Shown here piece after piece: positions 12,879 to 24,119 of a stretch of 30,387 nt of DNA. The position numbers and the translations under genes are program-made. The notes below the pieces were generated by a model. That model made no database searches. It was not told the DNA's origin and worked only from the letters and a program-made list of their open reading frames with translations. The stretch's first letter is position 1, and every line of letters begins with the position of its first letter. The stretch spans positions 1 through 30,387 of the forward strand of contig JAQGDQ010000058.1 in the NCBI GenBank assembly GCA_030141605.1, given 5' to 3'. Source of the stretch: Tubiluchus corallicola (lineage: Eukaryota; Priapulida; Priapulimorpha; Priapulimorphida; Tubiluchidae).

Positions 12879-13247
12879 CCCAGATTCATTACCGAGCAGT
12901 GGAAGTGCTGCTGTACCTAACCTTTTCCTCTCTTCCACCCTGTAGTTTATTATCAGAATTGACGTTTTGTATATGTATTATATTAGTGTTCAATAATGTT
13001 AGATATCTACCTTTGTTAAGTTCATTTGCAAAAATAAAGATTTATTGCCATTGCTATTCACGAGTAAACTGTGCTACAACTGCTGCTACAACTTTACAAG
13101 GTGCAAATATGATTTTATAAACTGTTACATAAACTCTTGATACAGTACCAAGATACTACATTAAAACCTGCGACTGTCTTGAGCTGATGTATTATTGTAA
13201 ACCCTGGGGCACCACGGCGGGTTCTAGACCTGTTGGATTTGTTTTTC
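12879..13247 (+). repeat. 369-bp direct repeat, copy 1
   Basis: The copy begins at CCCAGATTCATTACCGAGCA and ends at TTGGATTTGTTTTTC. It matches 13546-13914 at a fixed offset of 667 bp without indels. I see only about five substitutions (near 12951, 12976, 12982 and 13110), so the two are roughly 99% identical. The left boundary with unique DNA is sharp. The reading frame 12860-13120 is a by-product and is repeated in copy 2. Confidence 0.93.
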
Positions 13248-13531
13248 ACACTTCTGCTGAGTAAAGTGGGGCTAAGGCTGTATTTTTACGATTTGTCTAA
13301 CAAATCCAATATAGAACCCAATAATAATATTCATGACAGTCGCAGTGTTTTAATGTATCTGTTGCATCGTAATGTTTATGTCACATCTTGACCTGTGCTA
13401 GCAGTTAGTTGTAGCACTGTTTTCTTACTGCGAATATAACGGCAATAAACGGCGGCAAACCTAACAAAAGGCAGATATCTAACATTATTGAACACCAACA
13501 GGCGTGCCGACAGTATGAAAGGTTAGTACAG
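13248..13531 (-). repeat. Diverged inverted copy between the two direct repeats
   Basis: Read in reverse complement, this block follows the same order as the flanking repeat: TGGAAGTGCTGCTGTACTAA, then TGTTCAATAATGTTAGATAT, then TGCGACTGTC and TTGGATTTGT. It has many substitutions and indels, perhaps 70-75% identity by eye. Its outer end also matches sequence just beyond copy 2 (AATCGTAAAAATAC at about 13938). The full element therefore extends past the 369-bp direct repeat. It is clearly older than the two near-identical flanking copies. Confidence 0.8.
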
Positions 13532-13545
13532 CAGCACTTCCAATT

Positions 13546-13985
13546 CCCAGATTCATTACCGAGCAGTGGAAGTGCTGCTGTACCTAACCTTTTCCTCTCT
13601 TCCACCCTGTAGTTTACTATCAGAATTGACGTTTTGTATATATATTATGTTAGTGTTCAATAATGTTAGATATCTACCTTTGTTAAGTTCATTTGCAAAA
13701 ATAAAGATTTATTGCCATTGCTATTCACGAGTAAACTGTGCTACAACTGCTGCTACAACTTTACAAGGTGCAAATATTATTTTATAAACTGTTACATAAA
13801 CTCTTGATACAGTACCAAGATACTACATTAAAACCTGCGACTGTCTTGAGCTGATGTATTATTGTAAACCCTGGGGCACCACGGCGGGTTCTAGACCTGT
13901 TGGATTTGTTTTTCTCTTGTGATGATAATTAGATATAAATCGTAAAAATACCAGCCTTGTGGTGCTTTTGATCCCCCACTTTTAC
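13546..13985 (+). repeat. 369-bp direct repeat copy 2, with extended end
   Basis: 13546-13914 is the near-identical partner of 12879-13247. From 13915 to about 13985 the sequence continues with similarity to the outer end of the inverted copy. Copy 2 thus appears to be the more complete element at this end. The junction with the inverted copy forms a strong hairpin: GGTTAGTACAGCAGCACTTC at 13521-13540 faces GAAGTGCTGCTGTACCTAAC just to the right. Confidence 0.88.
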
Positions 13986-13989
13986 TACT

Positions 13990-16260
13990 TACTTCCTTGA
14001 GAGTGTGAGAGAGAAAAGAGGACAGCCATTTTCAAATTTGCCCCTGTGCAAGGTTGTGCCAGGGCTACAAGTCTATCTGGCAGAAATGCAGCCTTGCAGT
14101 TTTTTAAATAAATCGAACATTATGGTAATCGTTCAGTGCTTATGACTATTGCGATAAATACGACTTCATAGATGGCATATGCATGTATTTTAGGCTACTG
14201 TTACACGCTCTCATTTGGTTGGGAAGACATTTCTTTCTTAGAAATGATTTTTTTTGTTACATGCAGGCTCTGAGACGCCACATAGTAGTCTGGATAAATA
14301 AGTTTATATAAAATTTAAACTGGAAAAGAAGGTAGTTTGTTGTGTAGCTCTTGTTTACTGTTAAACTAAGATACATCACAGCTGTGTATATTTTTTTTAG
14401 TTATTTTTCTGTTTTATTGTCTCTAATCAGACAATTTGGGTATAAGGGGTGTTACATATAGTGACGTGTGCAATCTGAAAATGCTTTTAATAAACTTAGA
14501 TATTTGCACTTGACAGGTTCATTTGCTTGAGCACTTGAAGCTTGTTAGCGATATGCATATGGAACAGCTGGGCAAAAAACATTTATATCCATACAACCTA
14601 GTAGCAAAGAGACTAGAAACCTCCTAAAAGTGTTCGAATTTTGCACAGTTGCAAGCTGCATCGCTACTACCCTCATCCAAACACTGTAGCTGCTCTGTGT
14701 CTGGAAATGATGCTGTTTTTTCGCAGTTTGTATTCACACCATCCCAGGCGCAGATTAGTGTAACGGATTTGTTATTCTAGTGTAATGATGTTTTCATTGC
14801 TCGACACTGGGAAGATAAGTGTCGACTGACATTGGCGTACGGTTTGGTTTGGCTGTAATAAATTAGACGTAGACTAGCCCTAAACTTTTTTAAAGTTTAA
14901 AATTACTAGTGAACTTTTACGGACATAAGCTTAGGAGAATTTTTTTATTTATCTAATGTGACTTAGACGTTTGGCAGGCACTTACCTAGAGTGTTTTCCT
15001 GTGCTCCCATCTTTTTGTCGGGAATTACGGGTGCCGTAATCTTCCGATCAACAGGGCGTCTATTATATTCTTGCACCCTGGAGTTTAGGTCCGTCTAATT
15101 TTACAGGGTTTGTATGAACCAGTGGTCAGTTATTTCTGTATGTGAAGACCTGTAGGAACTCATTTGAATGGTATAGTAACTCTACGACAATGTTATAACT
15201 GGTTTCTACATTTACATATCTCCAGTTTTCCCTATAAAAAACTTGGCTATTTAGCTTCTAGCTTTGAATTGGCCTCGAGATCTTACAGACTTCATGTCAC
15301 TCCAATTCCTAGCTTAAAGTCAAGGATAGACATGTCATAAGTAAGCCCCTCTTTTCTGACCTCACATTCACCTTAGTTAATCTCACATTTAGGATGCTTT
15401 AGTATTAAATTAATCATACATTTGTATGATTTTATTCTCATACGTTTGTCATCGAATCGAATTCATGTACTATACTAATACCTTTACTGAATTTGTAGGT
15501 TTGCTAATTTACTGTTCTCGATATGTAAGTTGGTTAGTCAATGGTTCTCCGAATATGTGATGGATTATTACTAACCTATTGTCATTAGCGTAGTCGATAT
15601 CTTTGTAAATTATCATATCGTCATAATATATTTGATCGTGATTTTAATTTAATCTTTGAGTTCATTTTGTCACAGATGTAGGTAGACAAACACACACACA
15701 ATATCTGAACATATTTCGCTTCGTGTTTTGGCTGTTCAATAAGTTTATCGAGAAAAAGATTCTTGTTCTTTTGCGACCAGTCATTCCAGTCTACCTGCCT
15801 CTCCCACAATTTTCAGAATTTTAACCCTTTCCTTGACATATAAAATGATGTAGCTTTGATTCTACGTGTACTGCAGTGGTTTGTCATTTCCTGCAGCTTT
15901 GCGTGATTTTATGACTCTTAATTAGTTACCAATAATATATATAATATATATCGGTTTAATTAAAATCCACAAGACCGCTAATTAATTAAATTTTAGCATT
16001 AGCAAAATTTCAGTCGCGGTCATTTTACAGCATTGTGAGAGTTGCGACACAGTTACTTGGCAAGAGTTCAACCTTCCACCGATTCATTGTCAATCATGAC
16101 CTGGGAGTAACGACTCTTTTTAGTACTTCGCATCGTATAATTTCCAAAAATTATTGCCCCAGCAAAATTGCTGTGGAAGCACACGTTACAACCGTCACCT
16201 GACTCAGCTGGTTGTAATATACGTGATTACAATCGAGATTTGGAGATTTCAGCTTCTCTG
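13990..16260. other. Intronic DNA without a recognised feature
   Basis: AT-rich sequence with no conserved exon or complete mobile element that I recognise. A small perfect hairpin (ATTACGG, 3-base loop, CCGTAAT) lies at 15024-15040, and an alternating TATA tract near 15930-15950. The minus-strand frame at 15621-15809 has no recognisable content. Confidence 0.55.
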
Positions 16261-16538
16261 AACGAGTTTACCGGCCGGAATTCAATGCTTGGGTGAAGGT
16301 GGGGATGTAGCAGCGCAGCGCCAATTCGAATTGGGGGTGGCTCTCTGAACTGTGACTTGAATTGTAGTTGGAAAGCAGTGTTTAGCAGACTCAAGCGTAT
16401 ACATAGTTCTGCTAGCAGGTCGTTCCCGCATTATCTTGTCCGTGTAAAAGTCATGAACTCGGTAGAGTAGATATTGGCATTTTTTGTCAGAAATTAGTTC
16501 CTAGTGTGTGCTGTTTGTGTACGTAAACTCGCTGGAAA
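16260..16538 (+). promoter_or_regulatory. Probable internal promoter and 5' leader for exon 1b
   Basis: Base composition becomes GC- and CpG-richer from about 16270 (CCGGCCGG, GCAGCGCAGCGCC), unlike the surrounding intron. A perfect 14-bp palindrome CCAATTCGAATTGG at 16321-16334 contains a CCAAT box on each strand. No clear TATA box is seen. An in-frame TAA at 16524-16526 precedes the ATG at 16539. The region is inferred to be a second promoter because it directly precedes a well-formed first exon. Confidence 0.45.
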
Positions 16539-16673
16539 ATGAGTCGAACACCGTATAGGAACAAGTTCAAGACTGCTATACCTGTATCGAACAACAATAA
16601 CGGCAGCGGCAATATTCCCAACGGTTTTGTAAATGGCGTCGGGAGTAACCGATTCGGAAGTTTGTCCAATGTT
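16539..16673 (+). CDS. Septin (SEPT7/peanut type), alternative first coding exon 1b
   Basis: The ATG has A at -3 (GGAAAATGAG) and an in-frame stop four codons upstream. Forty-five codons run to a GTAAGT donor in phase 0, the same phase as exon 1a and as the acceptor at 24358. The peptide starts MSRTPYRNKFKTAIPVSNNN and is basic at first, then rich in Asn, Gly and Ser (NGSGNIPNGFVNGVGSNRFG). This is a low-complexity, probably flexible tail. It shares only the Met-Ser-Arg beginning with exon 1a. Spliced to 24358 it would give a shorter N-terminal tail than exon 1a. As with 1a, the assignment depends on splice phase and position. The open frame runs 17 codons past the donor before a stop. Confidence 0.65.
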
Positions 16674-17279
16674 GTAAGTAACATAATAAGAATGGCTCAT
16701 GTATTTGTGAATTTCTCATACAAGTAATTAAGTGACTGCTCATAACATTGCTTGCACACAGTGAGAGTAATATATTTTAGCTTGGTTACTACGTACATCG
16801 TATTTTTTCTGTCATGTTTCTTAAGCCATATATGCATTTCCGTTACTCACTGTTTATTTAAATTTTACTGGCATTTTCTCTGTAGTGAATTTCTGTTTAA
16901 TGTCATACTATTCGTACAACATTTTAGTATTCAGCATTATTACAAATGGGCTATTCAAAACGAGAAAGAATGCATGTCGTATGAAACGTAGTATTGTTAA
17001 TGTAATGTGAAATTAATATGACATTATTGAAGTGATTTACGTGCCCACAAGGTTTGGTTTAATTTTCCATTATAATACTTTCTTATTTTGTAATGCTATT
17101 GAACAAAATTAGTACTTACCTGTGTTAATTGTGGCTATTTATCATTTAAAATTCGTTTTTTATTGAAAGACTGTTTACTTTCTACTGGATGCTTTGGTGT
17201 AGTTCGACGTTGTCTTGCCTCTGGGGCGCTTAAAATTTTCTTTTAGTTGCATGGTAATGTTTGGGTAGTAATGTCTGTT

Positions 17280-17695
17280 TTAACCCTTTCATACCTGTTG
17301 TATCCCGTGAGATACGAGAATATTTTCTGCCAGTTATTTGATCTGTTAATAGTTATTTTGATTTAAGCCAATAACAATAGACTAAAAGTAGTGATAAAGT
17401 GGCAAACTAGAAAATCTACATAGCATAAAAAACTGTGCAAGGTACAGTACTTTAGAGACGACTTTGTACAGATCAGCATAGCATGCATAATAAATGTCTT
17501 AAATACTTTAAAAAATTATCAGCAGTCGCAAAATGAAGCACATTTTTTCCTTTATTGTGTTTTTAAAAAAGTCGGACTTTGTTTTTTTGCACATGACAAA
17601 GAATGTTGTGTATCCCACAGGATACATTGGGAAGAAAAGTACCAAGCCAAAAAAATTTTTCTTATTAAAAAATAATTTGGAAGTGAAAGGGTTAA
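17280..17695. mobile_element. piggyBac-like MITE with TTAA target duplication
   Basis: A 408-bp element (17284-17691) starts CCCTTTCATACC and ends in GGTATG-like inverted form GGAAGTGAAAGGG. It is flanked on both sides by TTAA (17280-17283 and 17692-17695). CCC-starting terminal repeats and TTAA target sites are the established hallmark of the piggyBac superfamily. Inside each end lies a small hairpin with GTATCC...GATAC arms (near 17301 and 17610). No transposase is encoded; the open frames inside are about 60 codons and overlap on both strands, so the element is non-autonomous. Confidence 0.75.
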
Positions 17696-17699
17696 ACAT

Positions 17700-19620
17700 A
17701 TTTCTGCAAGTTGTTTAATCTGCTACATTAATTTTGATGATTCTTGCCGCAAAACTGCTTTTTTATTTCTGTGTTCTATTCTACAGCTCTGTTCTATTAT
17801 ACAGCCAACATGAACAATAAATTGGAATAGTTTTATGATACGCTTGTTATTCTTAAAATGAACAGGAAGGGTAACTAGGAGCTTCTGAAATTCTTAATCA
17901 AATTGCATTTTCAGGTTGTTTTGTCATTTATCATTCCCTAAAATTAGCAATCTTTTCTTTATTTTGTAATCAAAGTTTTAAACTCGCATAATATATAGAC
18001 TGTCATTAAGAGTGAAACTTCACAAGCGTTAAAAAACGATTTTCAGCTGTTACCGTATATAATCCTGCAGTTTAATTTAAAATACATCTAGGAGCATCTT
18101 TGGTAGTTACACAATTTGGAAATTATGTAAACTTTACAAGAATCTAGAAGAACTGCTATGTAGTCTTCTATAATATGTGAAATGGCAACTTTCTGTCTGA
18201 AATGTAGGAATACACACTTCTTGACAGTTTGCGTAACGATGTTCATTCGTATTTTTCCATGTTTTAGTAAAAAGCTATTGGTTTCGATTCAGTAAACTTA
18301 GAAACGTCGGGAATATTTGGTTCACTCGGTGATCCTTTAACGAAGAGTCATTTAACTGTTTAGCCTTGAAGATAATGCCACTTCATAAATCTTGTCACCT
18401 TCAGACCTGTAGGCACCGTTATTCCCCTCTAGGATCTAGCGTAACAATTTATTCCGGCTGCGTATTTACAACTAGTAGAATACCTGAAGTGCGTTAACGT
18501 TCTGCCTTTCTTAAAACTGTCATCAGCAATAATTATTATCACTTGAAGGCCATAGCTTCTTGTGCAATGCTTAGGATCAGCATCTCTGTCGGAAATGAGA
18601 AATGTTTTTCAACTTCCTAATGGACTACCTTACACGGGACATTTAATAACCATACCTTGGTGGACTGTCAGCAACAACCAGTTTTATTCTGGATGATGTT
18701 TTATGTGGACGTGTTTCTGTGTTTGGTATAAAACTGAGCATTTGCTAGTTTAGCCATGGTTATTACTGTAAGTTTGAATAATTTAGCCATGGTTATTACT
18801 ACTGTAAGTTTGAATATAACTGTGTATAATATTAATCTTACTCTGTGTGCAGGTGATGCTAAAAACCTGGCTTAATCGTTTATTTTCAATTTTCACTCAT
18901 GAATCCTGCCCACCAATTCATTAAGATAGATAGTGAAACGATTGTACTAAACGTTAAGTACTTTAACGTCCGTAAATATATTTTATTTAAGCGTATGCAT
19001 GCATCTTTTGTATTGAGGTTAAAGATTTTATTGAGTGACTCGTGTATAAAATTCTTTAAAATAGATGTAATAGTCCAAATTTTGCCGTGATACTTGGGTG
19101 GCTAGATACGTCTGTTCTCTGGCTATTCAGTTTCCCATAAAATTCCAATTATCCGTTATTTTCTTCACATAATTTTCTTTAACATTTCGTAATTATTGCA
19201 ATACAATTGCGTAAATTCTGTATGTAGCTTTTTCTTTAATGTATCTATATTATTACTTTCACCGTTGTATACCAAATATGAAATTAAAATTTTCAAATGC
19301 AACTTCAATTTTAAAGTCCTTCGCAAAACTGGTAATAATAACATTGACCCCATTCCTATACATGATGACAATTGAAGAAACTGTACAAGTTCTATGTAAT
19401 TATGACGCTTGTGTGGCAATTTCTGCTAGATTGCATCGTACAGGCGTGTTAAAATTGCTTGTACCGACTTTTTATTCGTTTCTTGCAATTATGCTTTTCG
19501 ACCTTCGTTGCGTTCACAGTTGAGATAACAGTGTCGCAGGATTGGCGAAGAAAAACTCAATTGACCGTGTGTTATCGGCAGATCTATCACGCCTTGTAGC
19601 TTTTCTGTATTAGGTCGCAT
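17700..19620. other. Intronic DNA with one small tandem repeat
   Basis: Nothing gene-like is supported. A 33-bp duplication (TAGCCATGGTTATTACTGTA at 18751, repeated from 18784 with a 3-bp insertion) carries GTAAGT in each copy but has no exon beside it. Short open frames near 18899, 19165 and 19239 are AT-driven and overlap on opposite strands. Confidence 0.55.
18749..18817. repeat. Two-copy ~33-bp tandem repeat
   Basis: The unit TAGCCATGGTTATTACTGTA plus AGTTTGAATA occurs at 18751 and 18784. The second copy has an extra ACT. Confidence 0.85.
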
Positions 19621-19636
19621 TCATACTCCTGCGGTC

Positions 19637-19726
19637 ATGCGGCGACGATTTCCGTTCGGCCGATACAGCGATGGCAATTCCACCATCATTGGAGTGCGCA
19701 GAACTACGCGTGGCTTCTCCTCTGTG
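19637..19726 (+). other. CpG-rich open segment, possible further first exon
   Basis: An ATG at 19637 opens 30 codons (MRRRFPFGRYSDGNSTIIGV and on) in DNA noticeably richer in CG dinucleotides than its surroundings. A GTAGAA sequence at 19727 would act as a weak donor in phase 0, the phase needed for the septin acceptor at 24358. The weak donor and ordinary start context make this far less secure than exons 1a and 1b. A fragment of a degraded mobile element is an equally good explanation. Confidence 0.2.
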
Positions 19727-20218
19727 GTAGAAGCTTTAATAATTCCCCTCTTTCGTTTTTTTGATTTGATTGTTACATTTTCACTCGTATTTGTCTACTT
19801 TTTTGTCAGATGTGTTTATTTTCTTCATTTTTAGTGACTCATACATCCTTATTAGACGTCTCCCCAGCTTGAGTGATTCCCTGCAAGTCTGTTTGTCCTT
19901 TGATTTTTCAAGGTCGTGCTTTAGACTGCTCTTTTTCAGTTTTTCAGTTGAATGATGTAAAGGAAAGGTAAACCCCTAAAAATATATTCTACACCAGCAG
20001 TAGCCAGAGCATGGATAGATCGTTTGGTGGCCGGTAAAAAAGTCACAATTAATTCTGGCTGGGGTTAAGGTTTATTTCTTTTTTCCTGTGCCTTTTTTCT
20101 TGTGACTTTTTCCGTGATTTTGTTATCTGTGACTTTTACCTAGATTCGAACGTTAAGTCATGTCTGTATTTTATTTATGTGCGTGAGGGTGTGTCTGCGC
20201 ATTTATCCGCACCTTAAA

Positions 20219-20470
20219 GTCAAAACGGATGAAGCCTTTGATGGCAAAACTTGAGACAGGAATAGGTCGTGACAAGAGCTTGAAATCCGGTGATTTTGGA
20301 TTTAAAAGGTCAAGGATCAGAAAATTAAAAAATGCTTATAGCGTCAAAACGGATGAAGCTATGATCACCAACATGTCACAGGCATGGGTTAGTGCAAGAC
20401 TTTGAAAGCTCATTTGCTGTTTTGGTTCAAAAAGTCGCGGGTTATACTACAAGATGCAAAAATGTCAAAA
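20219..20470. repeat. Two-unit diverged tandem repeat, ~124-bp period
   Basis: GTCAAAACGGATGAAGC begins at 20219 and again at 20343. The sequence that follows is alignable between the two units, for example GACAGGAATAGGTCGTGACA against GTCACAGGCATGGGTTAGTG, and AAAAAATG against AAAAATG. Identity is moderate, and the second unit trails off near 20470. This looks like a short, old satellite-like array or the repeated part of a mobile element. No coding role is evident. Confidence 0.65.
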
Positions 20471-20479
20471 TAAATTTTT

Positions 20480-23400
20480 GCCCTTAGTGAACTTCACGTC
20501 ATGGCGAGGAAGATAAATTTTAGTCACAGCAAGGTGTGTAGGCTGTCGGTTATAATTCCACACCCATGCCTCTTGTCTTTCAAACGTTTCCGTCATAGTT
20601 TCGTCTCACATCTAGAATGCATTGCTCACGATGCATGGAATACCGTTAACATGATAATAAAAGACGTGAATGTTATTGCGCTGGATTTATTTAATATACA
20701 CATACTCATGTTGCAACGGACTACTAGCATATAGCAACAGCAGTTGTATTTTGTAGTGGCTGCGTCCCGCCCAAAACAGATCTAGCCTCTGATATCAGCC
20801 GACATAACCTTATAGCGCATAATATAAAGCCTGGGATGATGTTACAGTCCCGAGGCTACTGTATGCTACCATATGGTGGAGTGGATGGGCGCGTCTGTTT
20901 TGTTCCAAATGTCCATATGCCGTAAATTCAGCATTCCTTCCTCTGAGGGGTTTCAGTTGGTTTAATGTATTGTAGGAAGAGTAAATAATGTAGCCACTTT
21001 AGTTGTCCGATAAGACTTTGGAGTTCCTTTAATACTCGTACAACAGGACTTACCGTACTTGTAGACATTCGCATTTCATTACCAGTTTAGGCAGTATCGT
21101 TGCTCTGTATCGTTGAGGTTAATAAGTCTGCTGATTAAGAATGAGAAAAGAATTGTAAATTTGCATGGCCTAACCCAATTCGATGTCCATCAGTACCCGC
21201 GTGTTTACCAGACTGGATTAAAGACCTTTGATAGAGTCGAAAACACGTAGCGATGATAAGCATTTGCTTCTCATAATGAATTGTCACAATTAAATTTGCA
21301 GCACAGTTATAATATATTTGACCGGTGATGTATGATAAGTGAGCGTTATCGTTTGACATTTCTGGGTCGAAGTGAGTCAGTCAGAACAATAGACATCATT
21401 GATGTTCTCTGCGCTTTTTTCTAGTAAATCAAGGAAGTGATGGGATTTGCTTATAATCAGCGACTACTACTTAACTTAGACTCTTGCACAAATGTTTGCT
21501 TTATTTGCTTACCTTTACGTGCCTCTAGCCGCATTTTATCACACTAATCACCAAGGCTAATCTAGCTAGTTTGTTAAGAAGAGTTTTTTATGACTGAAAA
21601 ACATTATATTTAGTGAGGGGGCCACAAGGGTTGCAACGCAATTCATATTGCTTGACTCACAGTATTTCAGCGCCTCCCTTAGTTGATGATGTCTGTCTTG
21701 ATCCTGTGTGCAGTTATTGTGTTGCGACATTAAATTTGCAGATGACATTAAATTTGCAGGTACTCCAGTCACTCTGCCCCGCAGACTATAAAATAGTGCG
21801 TGACATGACTAACGTGACATGACATCATTCCTCCAAGTTCTGAATCAACTTTCTTGACTGTTATCACTGCCGCCAAAAACCTGTGTGAAATTTGTAGTTT
21901 AGTTACTCTCTTAAGATTTAATTCTTATATTTAAAATGCAGAGTGGTTTCTGTTGTTCGATTGCTATCGCACGTGTCACGCGAGCGTGACGTGCGACATG
22001 CGTGTCAAGAAAATGGCTCAACTACACCAAATTGTGGCGTGAAGGCACTTTGTGTGATGCATTGTCAAAAGTTTATTAAGACTTCATTACTCAAGTTATA
22101 ACAATTTTTGATAGAAATCATCTTTCGCATAAAAATTGGGTTAAATACAACAATGTAATGACATCAAATATTGAGACTGCCTCTGTTATTTTCAGCTAAG
22201 CTTCAAAAGATTACATACTGTCACTCTGGCTGTCTTGTCATTTTATCAACTATATTATTTCAACTTTATCCACTATAATAGATAGACACTAAACCAAAGT
22301 AACTAACGTTAACACCGTGCGTGTTTTCACTGTCAGTGACAATTTTTAAAGGATAGGACAAGTGACTTCGCATGTTAAGCTTATTTTTCCTGTTAACACT
22401 TAAACTTAGAAAAATATAACAAAGAAATTTGCAACAAACTGTCTACAAACTATATGAAGTTAATTTATACTACCGCTGAGTAGAAATTTTTCAGGCGGAG
22501 GTGGCAGCCGCCATTTACTTGAAAATATTGATGCAACTGGTGAACTTTGTGACCTTTCGTAAGCTCATCGTGGCTTTCCATAACGGCGCGCTGCTTCAAC
22601 TAATTTAAGCATCTGCAGTTTACCTATGTTCGTTCAAAAATATAAAAATATTACATAATTAGCCATCTGTTTTTTGTTGTAAAAACTTATACTTTTGGCG
22701 CAAATTGACAGTGCGCTGCTTTTCTTCAGCGAATGATCGACGTCATTTGTGGAAAAATGGGCGTTCAAAATAGGATCGTCCAAGCATAAAATGATCGCGA
22801 TTTTAAATGATTTTACACGAGGCGCTAATCTCGTTTTTATTACGTACTAATTCATTCTAACATTTTTTTGCAAACGTTGAAATAAGCCTAACAAGTCAGA
22901 AGACTTGGCCTTTACCTTAACTTTTTCTGAAATAAACTTTCCATTGTAATTGATAGTTGAAAATTTTGCTTTCACTACCATACAAAATTAAAGAAATTCA
23001 TAAAATATAATGAATGTTAAACTCAATATACTTGTGCGCAAAAATAGTTTGATGAGATATTTTTCACAATAGCAAAGCATTTTCACGTAACTTTGTCTGT
23101 TTACCTTTGGTCGTGTTTGTCTTACAAGCTGTAGGATCTCTGTGTTTTTCTCCAGTACATAGCCTCCCTGCATAAATAACTGGGTAAGGGAAGAAATATA
23201 CAATCCTCTAAAGCTTGGGCACACGTGTTATGTTTACTAAACTATGTGATGAATAAACATAGGTGTGATTAGTATGCAACAACACTTTTACTACAGATAT
23301 AGGTGTGTGTACCCGACTAATACCTGTATAGGTGACTAGGTGTGCGTGACTAATTTAACCAACCATTTTCACAATATAAATGCGCCCTAAATATGCGTAA

Positions 23401-23570
23401 GTAAAGCATTAGTGAAATTTTATATTGTTGGTCTGCTGATGTTGTGATTTACTGCCTTGCCTGTCAAGCAAGTCATATGCCATAATCCTAAGCGAGTTTC
23501 TAAATCTTAAACTTTTACAAGAGAGAGTATTCAAAAATACTTAGTTTCATGCTACCAAATTATTCACAGA
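20480..23570. other. Intronic DNA without a recognised gene
   Basis: No conserved coding or RNA gene was recognised. Points noted are an 18-bp duplication (GACATTAAATTTGCAG at about 21726 and 21743), an E-box-containing GC-rich hairpin at 21970-21990, and a GCCGCCATTTA sequence near 22510. The last resembles a YY1/Pho-type core, which is weak evidence alone. Confidence 0.5.
21970..21990. promoter_or_regulatory. GC-rich hairpin next to a CACGTG E-box
   Basis: CACGTG (21970-21975) is followed by GTCACGC (21975-21981), a two-base spacer and GCGTGAC (21984-21990), a perfect 7-bp inverted repeat. It stands out from AT-rich surroundings. A binding site for a dimeric transcription factor is possible but unproven. 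Confidence 0.3.
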
Positions 23571-23699
23571 GATGTTGGTGTTGATTTTGACAAATTTCAC
23601 TTCTGTATCTTGCAATAGAACGACAAAATCATTCTCTGAAACTTTGTGCGTCAAACTGCTAAAGTGTCATTTTGTCGTTTTTTCTCAAATCGAGTTATT

Positions 23700-23972
23700 G
23701 GAACTTTTTTTGTCTGCATATATTGATGGTGCCTTCTTAACTGCACAAAATATTAAGTTATTTAAAAGCCAGTTATTTAAAGTTAACTTACATACATTCC
23801 TTGTGCATAATACACATGTATAAGTAGTCCATCTCTTTATGTCCCTACCACATTCTTGTATATACTATATTTGCAAATTGTAAATATTGCATTTTATTAT
23901 TTTTATATATATTGTTTTTATTATATTTTACTGTTGGATGTGAATAAAGTGAAATAAATAAAAAAATAAAGC
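23700..23972 (+). mobile_element. Probable 3' end of a degraded LINE
   Basis: A + strand frame ends at a TAA at 23821-23823 after residues including IKLFKSQLFKVNLHTFL. It is followed by an AT-rich tail, then GTGAATAAAGTGAAATAAAT and an A-rich AAATAAAAAAATAAA stretch near 23950-23970. A basic FK..L...L motif shortly before the stop, then a short 3' UTR and an A-rich tail, is the usual layout at the end of many insect LINEs. No reverse-transcriptase catalytic region remains. The call is tentative. Confidence 0.35.
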
Positions 23973-24105
23973 TGCTTTTGGCAGATTGATAATGTTATAG
24001 TAAAAAAGTCAGTAAATAAAATTTTCCTGCAGTTACTATAAACAATACTTTATCAGTGGTATAATCATACTAGCAGCAAGTTTACGGTAAACACGACTTG
24101 ATCTT

Positions 24106-24119
24106 TCTCACTAGTGAGA
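24106..24119. promoter_or_regulatory. 14-bp perfect palindrome upstream of a possible third septin start
   Basis: TCTCACTAGTGAGA is its own reverse complement. A CRE-like TGACGTC follows close by, near 24135. Both lie 140-175 bp before the ATG at 24280, where a promoter would be expected if that start is used. The evidence is positional only. Confidence 0.25.

Noticed and set aside
13405-13787. 66- and 73-codon frames inside the repeat cluster
   Set aside because: They lie in non-coding repeat copies on opposite strands and carry no recognisable domain.
14985-14995. ACTTACCTAG, resembling the 5' end of U1 snRNA
   Set aside because: Only the donor-complementary core matches; no U1 stem-loops or Sm site follow.
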